A DNA stretch of 64,000 bases, from contig BBMW01000005.1 of assembly GCA_000759755.1 (NCBI GenBank), forward strand, positions 186,001 to 250,000, read 5' to 3'. Position numbers and translations under genes: made by a program. The stretch is from Citrobacter werkmanii NBRC 105721. Its GTDB lineage: Bacteria > Pseudomonadota > Gammaproteobacteria > Enterobacterales > Enterobacteriaceae. Of this stretch, positions 32,555-42,226 are shown piece by piece. Each line of letters opens with the position of its first letter. The first letter of the stretch is position 1. The notes beneath the pieces were generated by a model. That model was not told the origin of the DNA. It was given only the letters and a program-made list of their open reading frames with translations, and searched no databases.

Positions 32555-34098
32555 TATTCACCCTCCGCTTTATCGCGCACTTCGGTGATGTCGATGGCAT
32601 CAATACGGCTGCTGTTAAACAGGTTGAATTTGGTATCCGAACCGTGACAGCCGTCGCCAAAGGTGAAACCACAACCGTTTTTCTCCGGGAAAGCGTCGCG
32701 CGCCATTTCACGGTGGCTGGTCGGGATCACGAAGCGGTCTTCATAGTTGGCGATAGCCAGATAGCGATACATCTCCTCGACTTGTTCAACCGTAAGACCG
32801 ACTTCCTCAATGGCGCGGGTATCCGTCACGCCTTCGACGGTTTGTGAGCGCATATAGTGTCGCATCGCCATCATACGTTTCAACGCGCGCAATACCGGAC
32901 CGGTATCGCCAGCACTGAGCATGTTGGCGAGGTACTGTACCGGGATACGTAGTGATTCCACCGCCGGCAAAATGTTGCCATTGTGCGGTAGGCCACCGGC
33001 ATCAGCCACCGACTGAATCGGTGACAACGGCGGCACATACCAGACCATTGGCAGGGTGCGATACTCAGGGTGTAACGGCAGCGCCAGCTTCCAGTCCATT
33101 GCCATTTTGTAGACCGGCGAACGTTGGGCGGCGTCGATAACATTCTGCGGAATGCCTTGTTTTAACGCCTCTTCGATAACTGCCGGATCGTGCGGATTGA
33201 GGAACACATCGCACTGACGTTCATACAGATCGGTCTCATGCTCGGTGCTGGCCGCTTCCTCAATGCGGTCGGCGTCGTACAGCAATACGCCGAGATAGCG
33301 GATGCGCCCGACGCAGGTTTCCGAACATACCGTCGGCTGGCCGGATTCAATACGCGGGTAGCAGAAAATGCACTTCTCTGACTTACCGCTCTTCCAGTTA
33401 AAATAGATTTTCTTGTACGGACAGCCGCTGATGCACAAGCGCCAACCGCGGCATTTGTCCTGGTCGATCAGCACAATGCCGTCTTCTTCACGCTTATAGA
33501 TGGCACCGCTCGGGCAGGTAGCGACACAGCTTGGGTTCAGGCAGTGTTCACAAAGTCGCGGCAAATACATCATGAAGGTGTTTTCGAACTGACCGTACAT
33601 CTCCTTCTGCATTTTCTCGAAGTTACGGTCACGGGCGCGTTTTGAGAATTCGCCGCCGAGCAGTTCTTCCCAGTTGGGGCCCCAGATAATCTTGTCCATC
33701 CGTTTGCCGTCAATCAACGAACGTGGACGCGCAGTGGGCTGGTTTTTGCTTTCCGGTGCGCTATGCAGATGTTGGTAATCATAGGTAAACGGTTCATAGT
33801 AATCATCGATTTGCGGGATCACCGGGTTGGCGAAAATTTTGGTAATCACCCCCATCTTGCCGCCCAGACGCGGTCTTATCTTGCCGTTAACATCGCGAAC
33901 CCAGCCGCCTTGCCACTCCTCCTGATCTTCCCAATTTTTCGGATAACCAATCCCTGGTTTGGTCTCGACGTTGTTAAACCATGCATATTCCATCCCTTCG
34001 CGCCCGGTCCAGACGTTTTTACAGGTGACGGAGCAGGTGTGGCAGCCGATACACTTGTCCAGATTAAGAACCATTCCTACCTGTGAGCGTATTTTCAT
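32554..34098 (-). CDS. narY: Nitrate reductase Z beta subunit NarY
   Basis: A 514-residue iron-sulfur protein. Four Cys clusters are visible: CIGCHTCSVTC, LCEHCLNPSCVATCPSG, CRGWRLCISGCPYKK (with the Trp that marks the [3Fe-4S] site) and EKCIFCYPR. It conducts electrons from NarV hemes to the NarZ active site on the cytoplasmic face. It overlaps narZ by 4 bp. The length is the same as the E. coli protein. Confidence 0.96.
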   Translation of the reverse strand: MKIRSQVGMVLNLDKCIGCHTCSVTCKNVWTGREGMEYAWFNNVETKPGIGYPKNWEDQEEWQGGWVRDVNGKIRPRLGGKMGVITKIFANPVIPQIDDYYEPFTYDYQHLHSAPESKNQPTARPRSLIDGKRMDKIIWGPNWEELLGGEFSKRARDRNFEKMQKEMYGQFENTFMMYLPRLCEHCLNPSCVATCPSGAIYKREEDGIVLIDQDKCRGWRLCISGCPYKKIYFNWKSGKSEKCIFCYPRIESGQPTVCSETCVGRIRYLGVLLYDADRIEEAASTEHETDLYERQCDVFLNPHDPAVIEEALKQGIPQNVIDAAQRSPVYKMAMDWKLALPLHPEYRTLPMVWYVPPLSPIQSVADAGGLPHNGNILPAVESLRIPVQYLANMLSAGDTGPVLRALKRMMAMRHYMRSQTVEGVTDTRAIEEVGLTVEQVEEMYRYLAIANYEDRFVIPTSHREMARDAFPEKNGCGFTFGDGCHGSDTKFNLFNSSRIDAIDITEVRDKAEGE

Positions 34099-37000
34099 TT
34101 TTTCGCCTCCTGTACCTGATCGCGACCTTCATCATCCAGCCAGTTAATATTTTTCATTTTTCTAATCATGATGAACTCATCGCGGTTAGAGCCGACCGTG
34201 CCGTAATAGTTAAAGCTGTACGCCAACTGCGCATAGCCGCCGATCATATGCGTCGGTTTTGGGCAGACGCGGGTGACCGAGTTATGGATCCCGCCACGCA
34301 TCCCGGTGACTTCCGAGCCGGGAATGTTCATGATTCGTTCCTGAGCGTGATACATCATGGTCATTCCCGGTGGCACGCGCTGACTCACCACTGCACGCGC
34401 GGTGAGCGCGCCATTGGCGTTAAAGGCTTCAATCCAGTCGTTATCTTCAATACCCAACTCTTTGGCATCGGTCTCGCTGATCCAGACAATCGGTCCGCCG
34501 CGCGACAGCGTCAGCATCAGCAGGTTTTCGCTGTAGGTAGAGTGGATGCCCCATTTCTGATGCGGCGTCAGGAAGTTGAGCGCTTTTTCCGGGAAACCGT
34601 TTGGTGGAACTTCACGCATTTCGCTGACGCTGCGGGTATCAATTGGCGGACGGTAGGCCACCAGGCTTTCACCAAATGCACGCATCCACGCGTGATCCTG
34701 ATACAACTGCTGGCGACCGGACAGGGTACGCCATGGGATCAGCTCGTGGACGTTGGTATAGCCTGCGTTATAGGAGACATGTTCGCTTTCAAGGCCGGAC
34801 CAGGTAGGGCTGGAGATAATTTTGCGCGGCTGCGCCTGAATATCGCGAAAACGGATCTTCTCATCTTCTTTGTTCAACGCCAGATGCGTATGGTCGCGTC
34901 CGGTCATCGCCCCCAGCGCTTCCCAGGCTTTGACCGCCACCTGACCATTGGTTTCCGGCGCCAGGGCGAGGATCACCTCCGACGCATCCAGTGCGGTGTC
35001 AATCAGCGGTCGGCCTTTTGCCGGGCCTTCGCGCTTGGTGTAGTTCAGCTTGCCGAGGAAATCGACTTCCGCCTGGGTATTCCAGGAGATACCTTTGCCA
35101 CCGTTTCCGAGTTTGTCCATTAGCGGGCCGAGCGAGGTAAAACGTTCGTAGGTGGCAGGGTAGTCACGCTCCACGACGGCGATATTAGGCGCGGTTTTTC
35201 CTGGAACAAGATCGCATTCGCCTTTGCGCCAGTCGAGGATGTCAAACGGCTGCGCCAGTTCTGCCGGTGAGTCGTGTTGCAGCGGTTGCAGGACGATGTC
35301 TGTTTCTTGCCCAAGGTGCCCGACACAGACCTCTGAGAACACTTTGGCGATGCCTTTATAAATTTCCCAGTCGCTCTTCGATTCCCACGCCGGATCGACC
35401 GCCGCTGACAGCGGGTGAATAAACGGATGCATATCCGAGGTGTTCATATCGTCTTTTTCATACCAGGTCGCGGTCGGCAGAACGATATCGGAGAACAGAC
35501 AGGTGCTCGACATACGGAAATCGAGCGTGACCAGCAGATCAAGCTTGCCTTCAATCGCCGCGGACTGCCATTCCACCTCTTCAGGTTTAATACCCTCGCT
35601 TGAACCGAGCGCTTCTCCCTGGATCCCGCTTTCGGTACCCAGTAAATACTTGAGCATGTATTCATGCCCTTTACCGGAGGAGCCGAGCAGGTTAGAGCGC
35701 CAGACAAAAAGGTTTCGCGGATGGTTGTGGCCGCTGTCCGGCTGTTCGCAGGCAAAACGAATATCACCCGATTTCAGCGCTTGTGCGGTGTATTCCACAG
35801 GAGACAAGCCAGCCAGCTCAGCCTTCGCTTTCACGGTCAATGGGTTGAGGTTAAGCTGCGGGGCGGACGGCAGCCAGCCCATTCTTTCGGCGCGTACGTT
35901 AAAGTCGATTAAATGTCCGCTAAATTTCGACGTGTCGGCCAGCGGAGAGAGGAGTTCCTGAGCGGTGAGTTTTTCATAACGCCACTGGCTGGAGTGGTTG
36001 TAGAAAAATGAAGTGCTGTTCATCTGACGCGGCGGACGGTTCCAGTCCAACGCAAAGGCCAGCGGTAACCAACCGGTTTGCGGACGCAGTTTCTCTTGGC
36101 CCACATAGTGCGCCCAGCCTCCGCCGCTTTGTCCCACGCAACCACAGAACACCAGAATGTTAATCATCCCACGGTAGTTCATATCCATGTGATACCAGTG
36201 GTTGACGCCAGCCCCGAGAATGATCATCGAACGGCCATGCGTTTTATGCGCCGTATCGGCAAACTCGCGGGCGATTTGTTCGATATGTCGGCGTGGCACG
36301 CCGGTAATTTGCTCGCCCCAGGCCGGAGTGTAGGCTTTCACTTCGCTGTAATCTTGTGCGCTATGAACGTCATCCAGACCACGATCGAGGCCATAATTCG
36401 CCAGCACCAGATCATAAACGCTCACCACCGGGCAACGGCTGCCATCGGCGAGGGTGAGACGTTTTACCGGAAGTTGCCGTACCAGCACAGGTTCTTGTTT
36501 GACGCTGCGAAAATGAGGGTTTTCGTTGCCGCCAAAGTAGGGGAATGCTACCCCAGCCACTTCATCATGCTGACCCAGCAACGAGAGGGAAAGTTCTGTT
36601 TCTGCCCCAGCGGCCAACGACTCGAGGTTCCATTTGCCTGTTTCACCCCAGCGAAAGCCGATGGAGCCGTTCGGCACGACCAGCTCACCTTCACTGTTAA
36701 AGGCCACGGTTTTCCACTCGGGATTGTTGCTTTCGCCGAGACCATCGACAAGGTCTGAGGCGCGCATCATACGTCCGGGCACGTAGCTGCCATCTTCCCG
36801 GGTATCCAGTAAAACCAGCATCGGCATGTCGGTATAGCGGCGACAGTAATTGAGGAAATAATCGCTGGGATTGTCGAGGTGGAACTCTTTCAGGATGACG
36901 TGGCCCATCGCCATCGCCAGCGCGCTGTCGGTCCCTTGCTTAGGTGCCAGCCACTGATCGCACAGTTTGGCGACTTCCGAGTAGTCGGGCGTAATGGCAA

Positions 37001-37835
37001 TCGTCTTGGTGCCTTTGTAGCGCACTTCAGTAAAAAAGTGCGCGTCCGGGGTACGGGTCTGCGGCACGTTAGATCCCCAGGCGATGATATAACTGGAGTT
37101 ATACCAGTCGGCGGATTCAGGAACATCAGTCTGCTCGCCCCAGGTCATCGGTGACGCAGGCGGTAAGTCGCAATACCAGTCATAAAAACTCAGGCAGGTG
37201 CCGCCAAGAAGGGAAAGATAACGCGTGCCTGCGGCATAGGAGACCATCGACATCGCAGGGATTGGGGAGAAGCCGGCCACGCGATCCGGGCCGTAGGTCT
37301 TCACCGTCCAGACGTTGGCGGCAGCAATCAGCTGATTAAGTTCTTTCCAGTTGGAACGGATGAAACCACCGCGACCGCGTACCTGCTTGTAGCTCTGGCA
37401 TTTTTGCGGGTCGTTCATAATCAATTCCCAGGCCAGCACCGGGTCGGACTGGCGGGTCAGGGCGTCGCGCCACAGTTCGATCAAGCGTTTACGCACTAAC
37501 GGATATTTCAGGCGGTTGGCGCTGTAAAGATACCAGGAGTAGCTGGCGCCGCGCGGACAGCCGCGGGGTTCATGGTTAGGCAGGTCAGGTCGGGTACGCG
37601 GGTAGTCAGTTTGCTGTGTTTCCCAGGTTACCAGTCCGTTTTTGACGTAGATTTTCCAGCTACATGAGCCGGTACAGTTCACGCCGTGGGTAGAACGCAC
37701 AATTTTATCGAACTGCCAGCGTTGGCGATAACTGTCTTCCCAGTCCCGGTTGGTGTGCATCACTTGCCCATGCCCCTCGGCAAACGTATCGCCCTTTTGT
37801 TTAAAGTAGCGAAAGCGATCTAACAGTTTACTCAT
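34095..37835 (-). CDS. narZ: Nitrate reductase Z alpha subunit NarZ
   Basis: A 1246-residue molybdoenzyme of the DMSO reductase family that reduces nitrate to nitrite in the cytoplasm. The N-terminal FS0 cluster region HGVNCTGSCSWKIYVKNG, with His in place of the first Cys, is typical of NarG/NarZ. Asp ligation of Mo is expected around the YNSSYIIAWGSNVPQT region. The vestigial Tat-like start is retained (MSKLLDRFRYFKQKG). NarZ versus NarG is decided by synteny with narU, yddE and nhoA. In E. coli this second enzyme is RpoS-linked and weakly nitrate-controlled. No obvious NarL site was picked out upstream. Confidence 0.95.
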   Translation of the reverse strand: MSKLLDRFRYFKQKGDTFAEGHGQVMHTNRDWEDSYRQRWQFDKIVRSTHGVNCTGSCSWKIYVKNGLVTWETQQTDYPRTRPDLPNHEPRGCPRGASYSWYLYSANRLKYPLVRKRLIELWRDALTRQSDPVLAWELIMNDPQKCQSYKQVRGRGGFIRSNWKELNQLIAAANVWTVKTYGPDRVAGFSPIPAMSMVSYAAGTRYLSLLGGTCLSFYDWYCDLPPASPMTWGEQTDVPESADWYNSSYIIAWGSNVPQTRTPDAHFFTEVRYKGTKTIAITPDYSEVAKLCDQWLAPKQGTDSALAMAMGHVILKEFHLDNPSDYFLNYCRRYTDMPMLVLLDTREDGSYVPGRMMRASDLVDGLGESNNPEWKTVAFNSEGELVVPNGSIGFRWGETGKWNLESLAAGAETELSLSLLGQHDEVAGVAFPYFGGNENPHFRSVKQEPVLVRQLPVKRLTLADGSRCPVVSVYDLVLANYGLDRGLDDVHSAQDYSEVKAYTPAWGEQITGVPRRHIEQIAREFADTAHKTHGRSMIILGAGVNHWYHMDMNYRGMINILVFCGCVGQSGGGWAHYVGQEKLRPQTGWLPLAFALDWNRPPRQMNSTSFFYNHSSQWRYEKLTAQELLSPLADTSKFSGHLIDFNVRAERMGWLPSAPQLNLNPLTVKAKAELAGLSPVEYTAQALKSGDIRFACEQPDSGHNHPRNLFVWRSNLLGSSGKGHEYMLKYLLGTESGIQGEALGSSEGIKPEEVEWQSAAIEGKLDLLVTLDFRMSSTCLFSDIVLPTATWYEKDDMNTSDMHPFIHPLSAAVDPAWESKSDWEIYKGIAKVFSEVCVGHLGQETDIVLQPLQHDSPAELAQPFDILDWRKGECDLVPGKTAPNIAVVERDYPATYERFTSLGPLMDKLGNGGKGISWNTQAEVDFLGKLNYTKREGPAKGRPLIDTALDASEVILALAPETNGQVAVKAWEALGAMTGRDHTHLALNKEDEKIRFRDIQAQPRKIISSPTWSGLESEHVSYNAGYTNVHELIPWRTLSGRQQLYQDHAWMRAFGESLVAYRPPIDTRSVSEMREVPPNGFPEKALNFLTPHQKWGIHSTYSENLLMLTLSRGGPIVWISETDAKELGIEDNDWIEAFNANGALTARAVVSQRVPPGMTMMYHAQERIMNIPGSEVTGMRGGIHNSVTRVCPKPTHMIGGYAQLAYSFNYYGTVGSNRDEFIMIRKMKNINWLDDEGRDQVQEAKK

Positions 37836-37921
37836 GACATAACTCCTGCTTCGATAATATTGCCGACGGTGAATCGCACACCAGGCCTGCCTGAATGTCC
37901 GATCCTGCGGTATCCATTTCG

Positions 37922-39307
37922 TTATTTTTTTTGTGATTTACGGCCATAGACCAGCCAGGTCACCAGCACACAGACGATGTAAAACACCAAAAATATTTTC
38001 ATAGCCCCCACCGGAGAGCCGGTAAGCGCCAGGGATGAACCAAACGCTTTAGGGATGAAGAAGCCCCCCACAGCGCCAATGGCAGAGATGAATCCAAGCG
38101 CTGCGGCGGTGTCGGTTACCGCTTCACGCTGAGCCTGTTCCTCTGTGCCACCGCGCAGTTTCACCCGGTAAATCGTGATTTTGCGAAAGATCACCGCAAT
38201 CATCTGGAAGGTCGACCCGCTTCCCAGACCCGCGGTCAGGAACAGCCCCATAAACACCAGATAGAAGGCGACAAAGTTTCCTTCACCTGAGCCCGGCAGA
38301 GTAAGAAACAGCAGGGCGCTGAACAGTGCCATAAAGATGAAGTTAATTAACGTGACGCGTACACCGCCGAACTTGTCAGAGATAACGCCGCCCGCCGATC
38401 GCGCAAGCGCGCCGATGAAGGGGCCGAAGAATGCCAGTTGCAGAATATTCACGTCAGGAAATTGGGTTTTCGCCAGCATGGCAAAACCAGCCGAAAAGCC
38501 GATAAATGACCCGAAAGTCGCGAGATACAGCAGGCTTAACAGCCACAAGTGAAAACGCTTGAGGACCGGTAGCTGGGAAGCAATAGAAGCCTTCGAACTG
38601 GCAATATCATTCATTCCCATGCCTGCCGCCAGGGTGGCTATCAGCAGAAGTGGAACCCAAATCCATGCGGCATTGGCCAGCGACAGTAATGAGCCGTCAG
38701 CTTGCGGTACGCTCTGGATACCCAAAAAGGTAAATATGGGCAGAAAAATCACCAGCGGCGCGATTAGCTGCATCACGCTGACGCCGAGGTTGCCAAGGCC
38801 GCCGTTAACCCCCAACGCACTGCCTTGCTTTGCTTTGGGGAAGAAAAAGCTGATGTTGCCCATGCTGGAGGCAAAGTTAGCGCCAGCAAAACCGCACATC
38901 AGCGCAATAATAATAAATACTCCAAACGGAGTAGCGGTATTTTGCACGGCAAATCCCAGCCAGACGCAGGGAATAACCAGAATAATCGTGCTAAAAATGG
39001 TCCAACGGCGACCGCCAAATATAGGTACCATAAAGGAGTAGGGGACGCGCAATATTGCCCCAGAAAGGGAGGGTAATGCCGTTAATAAAAACAGTTGATC
39101 GGTGGTGAAATTAAAACCAATTTTATTCAGATTGACGGCTACGGCGCTAAACAGCATCCAGACGCAGAAGGCAAGTAAAAGGCAACTTACTGATATCCAA
39201 AGATTTCTACGGGCAATGTGCTTGCCTTTATTTTCCCAAAAGGCGGGGTTTTCTGGTTTCCAGTCAGTCAAAAGATAACGATTATTTTTCTCATTTGATG
39301 ATGACAT
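37922..39307 (-). CDS. narU: Nitrate/nitrite transporter NarU
   Basis: A 461-residue major facilitator of the nitrate/nitrite porter family with twelve helices. The two nitrate signatures read GFAGANFASSMGNISFFFP and TAGLGSGSTFQMIAV. It imports nitrate and exchanges nitrite for the cytosolic-facing NarZ. I chose the ATG at 39307 because GGAGA lies 6 bp upstream and the N-terminus then matches E. coli in length; starts farther upstream add residues that lack homology. It precedes narZ by 86 bp, in the same direction. Confidence 0.94.
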   Translation of the reverse strand: MSSSNEKNNRYLLTDWKPENPAFWENKGKHIARRNLWISVSCLLLAFCVWMLFSAVAVNLNKIGFNFTTDQLFLLTALPSLSGAILRVPYSFMVPIFGGRRWTIFSTIILVIPCVWLGFAVQNTATPFGVFIIIALMCGFAGANFASSMGNISFFFPKAKQGSALGVNGGLGNLGVSVMQLIAPLVIFLPIFTFLGIQSVPQADGSLLSLANAAWIWVPLLLIATLAAGMGMNDIASSKASIASQLPVLKRFHLWLLSLLYLATFGSFIGFSAGFAMLAKTQFPDVNILQLAFFGPFIGALARSAGGVISDKFGGVRVTLINFIFMALFSALLFLTLPGSGEGNFVAFYLVFMGLFLTAGLGSGSTFQMIAVIFRKITIYRVKLRGGTEEQAQREAVTDTAAALGFISAIGAVGGFFIPKAFGSSLALTGSPVGAMKIFLVFYIVCVLVTWLVYGRKSQKK

Positions 39308-39518
39308 ATTATTCTCCATGCACATGCCGTTCATGAAAAAGAAATAAACGCATACAGGCCGCGCGGCTTCTTTTTAGAAACTATTGAAAGGTTTTGGGAA
39401 TATTGACTGAAAGAATAGATAAAAAAGTGCAATAACGCGGGATGAGGGGAGAATTACATGTTGGTTAAGTGTTACTAATTGTAAACTTAAAAGAGGTATT
39501 GTTTATTCATCTATAACA

Positions 39519-40097
39519 TCAACTAAATAACTCCAGCGTAATCATACGATCCAGGTGGCGATCGAAAGCAGGATCGGCCATTTCCTCGATGCCCAACATA
39601 TACATACCATCCAGGCCGCACACCAGTGCGATTAAACGCCATGCGACGTCGGCGGCATCTGGGGTGGATGAAAACTCACCGGCTTTCTGTCCCTGAATGA
39701 TGATATTGGCCGTTTCCTCATGCCACATCCGCATGGTTAGCAGATAGGCGCTTTTGATTTCTGGATCTTTACCGGCTACAACCTGCGCTTCACGCCACAG
39801 CTTAATATAGGGTTCGAAGCCGCCATCTTCACTGCCCAGCATGGCATGCAGTCGCTCACGGAAGCTGGCATCCTCACTGACCAGTTCCGCATCAAGCAGG
39901 GTACGGATCAGGCGCACAAAAGCCTGAGACTTGAGTTCACCGGCAGAGGTAAAGTGATGATGCACCTGGCCCGTCGCCACGTGGGCTTCCGCCGCTATAC
40001 GTCGTACGGTCATGGCAGTAAACCCTTCTTCCAGCGCAACGCGCATTGCCGCTTGCAGAATCACTTCCCGACGTTCATCCCGATTCAGATAGCTCAT
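39519..40097 (-). CDS. smvR: TetR-family repressor SmvR
   Basis: A 192-residue TetR-type regulator. The N-terminal helix-turn-helix reads MTVRRIAAEAHVATGQVHHH, preceded by ILQAAMRVALEEGFTA; the rest is the helical ligand-binding domain. It is divergent from the efflux gene smvA with two operator-like palindromes between them. This is the arrangement of SmvR, whose loss raises chlorhexidine and quaternary-ammonium tolerance in Klebsiella and relatives. An ATG one codon upstream (40100) is also possible but too close to the AGGAGG site. Confidence 0.9.
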   Translation of the reverse strand: MSYLNRDERREVILQAAMRVALEEGFTAMTVRRIAAEAHVATGQVHHHFTSAGELKSQAFVRLIRTLLDAELVSEDASFRERLHAMLGSEDGGFEPYIKLWREAQVVAGKDPEIKSAYLLTMRMWHEETANIIIQGQKAGEFSSTPDAADVAWRLIALVCGLDGMYMLGIEEMADPAFDRHLDRMITLELFS

Positions 40098-40138
40098 CAT
40101 TCCTCCTGTATCTCAATAGCACGCAGTCTAACAAAAAG

Positions 40139-40154
40139 TTGGACATATGTTCAA
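40139..40154. promoter_or_regulatory. SmvR operator-like palindrome 1
   Basis: TTGGACA-TA-TGTTCAA: 7-bp arms with one mismatch. It lies in the 117-bp region between smvR and smvA, 41 bp from the smvR start. Its arms share GGACA with the second palindrome downstream. Confidence 0.65.
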
Positions 40155-40175
40155 TTTTCCGTAGGATCGCTAAAG

Positions 40176-40191
40176 CTGGACATGTGTCCAG
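40176..40191. promoter_or_regulatory. SmvR operator-like palindrome 2
   Basis: CTGGACA-TG-TGTCCAG: perfect 7-bp arms with a 2-bp centre, 23 bp before the smvA ATG. It begins 37 bp after the first palindrome, so the two could bind separate repressor dimers and control both promoters. Confidence 0.7.
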
Positions 40192-40214
40192 TTTTGGTTT
40201 CGTTAGGGAGTTTT

Positions 40215-41702
40215 ATGTTTCGTCAGTGGTTAACGTTAGTCATTATTGTACTGGTCTACATCCCTGTTGCGATTGATGCAACGGTGCTGCACGTTGCCGC
40301 GCCCACGCTGAGTATGACGCTGGGTGCCAGTGGTAACGAGCTGCTGTGGATTATTGATATTTATTCCCTGGTAATGGCCGGCATGGTGTTGCCAATGGGG
40401 GCATTGGGCGATCGCATCGGTTTTAAACGTCTGCTGCTGTTGGGCGGGGGCTTATTTGGTCTGGCATCGCTGGCCGCCGCTTTTGCCCACAGCGCCGGTT
40501 GGCTGATTGCCACGCGGGCGGTATTGGCGATCGGGGCGGCGATGATTGTTCCGGCTACGCTGGCGGGTATTCGTGCCACCTTTGCCGAGCAGCGTCATCG
40601 CAATATGGCGCTCGGCGTCTGGGCCGCCGTTGGGTCCGGCGGCGCGGCGTTTGGGCCATTAGTGGGCGGCATACTGCTGGAGCACTTCTATTGGGGATCC
40701 GTGTTCTTAATCAATGTGCCTATTGTTGTGGTGGTAATGGCATTGACGGCTCGTTTCGTGCCGCGCCAGGCTGGACGTCGCGATCAATCGTTAAATTTCG
40801 GTCATGCGATAATGCTGATTGTCGCTATTCTGCTGCTGGTCTATAGCGCCAAAACCGCACTGAAAGGTCATATGGCGACCACTGCCATCGTGCTGACATT
40901 GTTAGCCGGAGCATTGCTGTTGGGGCAGTTTGTCCGTATCCAGCTAGCGGCTTCCCGGCCAATGATTGATATGCGGCTGTTCACGCATCGCATTATCTTA
41001 AGCGGCGTAGTAATGGCGATGACCGCGATGATTACGCTGGTTGGTTTCGAATTGCTAATGGCTCAGGAGCTCCAGTTTGTCCACGGTTTGACGCCGTATC
41101 AGGCTGGTCTGTTTATGCTGCCGGTGATGCTGGCAAGCGGTTTCAGTGGACCCATTGCCGGCATGTTGGTGTCACGTCTGGGGTTACGTTGTGTGGCAAC
41201 GGCGGGTATGGCGCTCAGCGCCGTCAGTTTTTACGGTCTGGCGATGACGGATTTCAGTACGCAGCAAATACAAGCGTGGATATTGATGGCCTTGCTCGGA
41301 TTCAGTGCGGCAAGTGCGCTTTTGGCCTCAACTGCGGCAATCATGGCAGCAGCACCGGCAGAAAAAGCGGCAGCGGCTGGCGCCATTGAGACGATGGCTT
41401 ATGAACTTGGCGCCGGGCTTGGCATCGCTATCTTTGGCTTACTGTTGAGCCGTAGCTTTTCTGCCTCAATTCTGCCGCCAGCCGGACTCAATCCGCAGGA
41501 GATAGAGCGCGCCTCATCATCAATGGGTGAAGCGGTACAACTGGCGCATTCGCTCCCGTCGTCGCTGAGTGAGGCATTGCTGGCGGCTGCCAGAGAAGCC
41601 TTTACCTGGTCACATAGCGTGGCCTTAAGCAGCGCTGGCAGTATGCTTATCGTATTAGCGATAGGGATGTGGTTCAGTCTGGCAAAGATACAGCGTCAAT
41701 AA
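40215..41702 (+). CDS. smvA: MFS multidrug efflux pump SmvA
   Basis: A 495-residue drug:H+ antiporter of the 14-helix DHA2 family. Motif A is GALGDRIGFKRLLLLGG and motif C lies in GSGGAAFGPLVGG. It corresponds to Salmonella SmvA, which exports methyl viologen, acriflavine and cationic biocides. I chose the ATG at 40215 (MFRQWLTLVIIVLVYIP); the frame is open far upstream but that part runs through smvR. Its stop abuts the stop of the convergent gene at 41703 with no terminator between, so read-through antisense RNA is possible. Confidence 0.93.
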   Translation: MFRQWLTLVIIVLVYIPVAIDATVLHVAAPTLSMTLGASGNELLWIIDIYSLVMAGMVLPMGALGDRIGFKRLLLLGGGLFGLASLAAAFAHSAGWLIATRAVLAIGAAMIVPATLAGIRATFAEQRHRNMALGVWAAVGSGGAAFGPLVGGILLEHFYWGSVFLINVPIVVVVMALTARFVPRQAGRRDQSLNFGHAIMLIVAILLLVYSAKTALKGHMATTAIVLTLLAGALLLGQFVRIQLAASRPMIDMRLFTHRIILSGVVMAMTAMITLVGFELLMAQELQFVHGLTPYQAGLFMLPVMLASGFSGPIAGMLVSRLGLRCVATAGMALSAVSFYGLAMTDFSTQQIQAWILMALLGFSAASALLASTAAIMAAAPAEKAAAAGAIETMAYELGAGLGIAIFGLLLSRSFSASILPPAGLNPQEIERASSSMGEAVQLAHSLPSSLSEALLAAAREAFTWSHSVALSSAGSMLIVLAIGMWFSLAKIQRQ

Positions 41703-42143
41703 CTAGTGGGCTAAATGACAGGGGTAATCCATCTCTTCGACTTCTTTTCCACTCAAGCGAGCGTATTGCCCCGTCAGTCTCCAGAATGCAGGTTGAGTTT
41801 CCGTATAGATCTCTGCCGCTAACACCAGGCGGCGGCGATCTACCTCGTTAAGTTCCAGTAGCGTCCACGGCACAAAATAGCGTTCGCTACCCGTCAGGGT
41901 AAACCACAGCGGGCACCCACAGCCTGAACAGAAGAAACGTTCACCACGATTTGAAGAAGGAAAGTGCGAGGGTTGGGCTGAATCCGGCGACATCTGCGGA
42001 TGAGCGCTGGCCTCCAGATACATAGCGATGCCACCCGACCATTTCTGACACAACGTACAGTGGCAGGCATAGACATCCAGCATTTCGACGTCAACGGTAA
42101 AATGACTCTGTCCGCAAAGACAACGACCAGTGAACGTCTGCAC
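41703..42143 (-). CDS. GFA/CENP-V-like zinc protein
   Basis: A 146-residue protein of the glutathione-dependent formaldehyde-activating (GFA)/CENP-V family. Zinc-binding cysteines are in GRCLCGQSHF, ACHCTLCQKWSGG and RFFCSGCGCPLWF. The fold binds two zinc ions. Most bacterial members have no proven substrate, and activity on glutathione-formaldehyde is doubtful for many. It sits between smvA and the porin gene as a single gene. Confidence 0.88.
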   Translation of the reverse strand: MQTFTGRCLCGQSHFTVDVEMLDVYACHCTLCQKWSGGIAMYLEASAHPQMSPDSAQPSHFPSSNRGERFFCSGCGCPLWFTLTGSERYFVPWTLLELNEVDRRRLVLAAEIYTETQPAFWRLTGQYARLSGKEVEEMDYPCHLAH

Positions 42144-42179
42144 GGCATACTCCTTATGACCGAGTCTACATCAAGAGAA

Positions 42180-42206
42180 AAAGCCAGCCCTGAAAGGACT
42201 GGCTTT
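42180..42206 (-). terminator. Terminator of the porin gene
   Basis: AAAGCCAG (42180-42187) pairs with CTGGCTTT (42199-42206). Read on the minus strand the stem is followed by TTTTTCTC, 20 bp after the porin stop codon. Confidence 0.85.
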
Positions 42207-42226
42207 GTATTCAAACTACAACAAAA

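Noticed and set aside
34083-35123. 346-residue plus-strand ORF opposite narZ
   Set aside because: Antisense shadow of a GC-rich gene with strong codon bias; the narZ frame is fully conserved across it.
39846-40214. N-terminal extension of SmvA to 39846
   Set aside because: It would read through smvR in antisense and over both operator palindromes; the protein family begins at MFRQWLTLV (40215).
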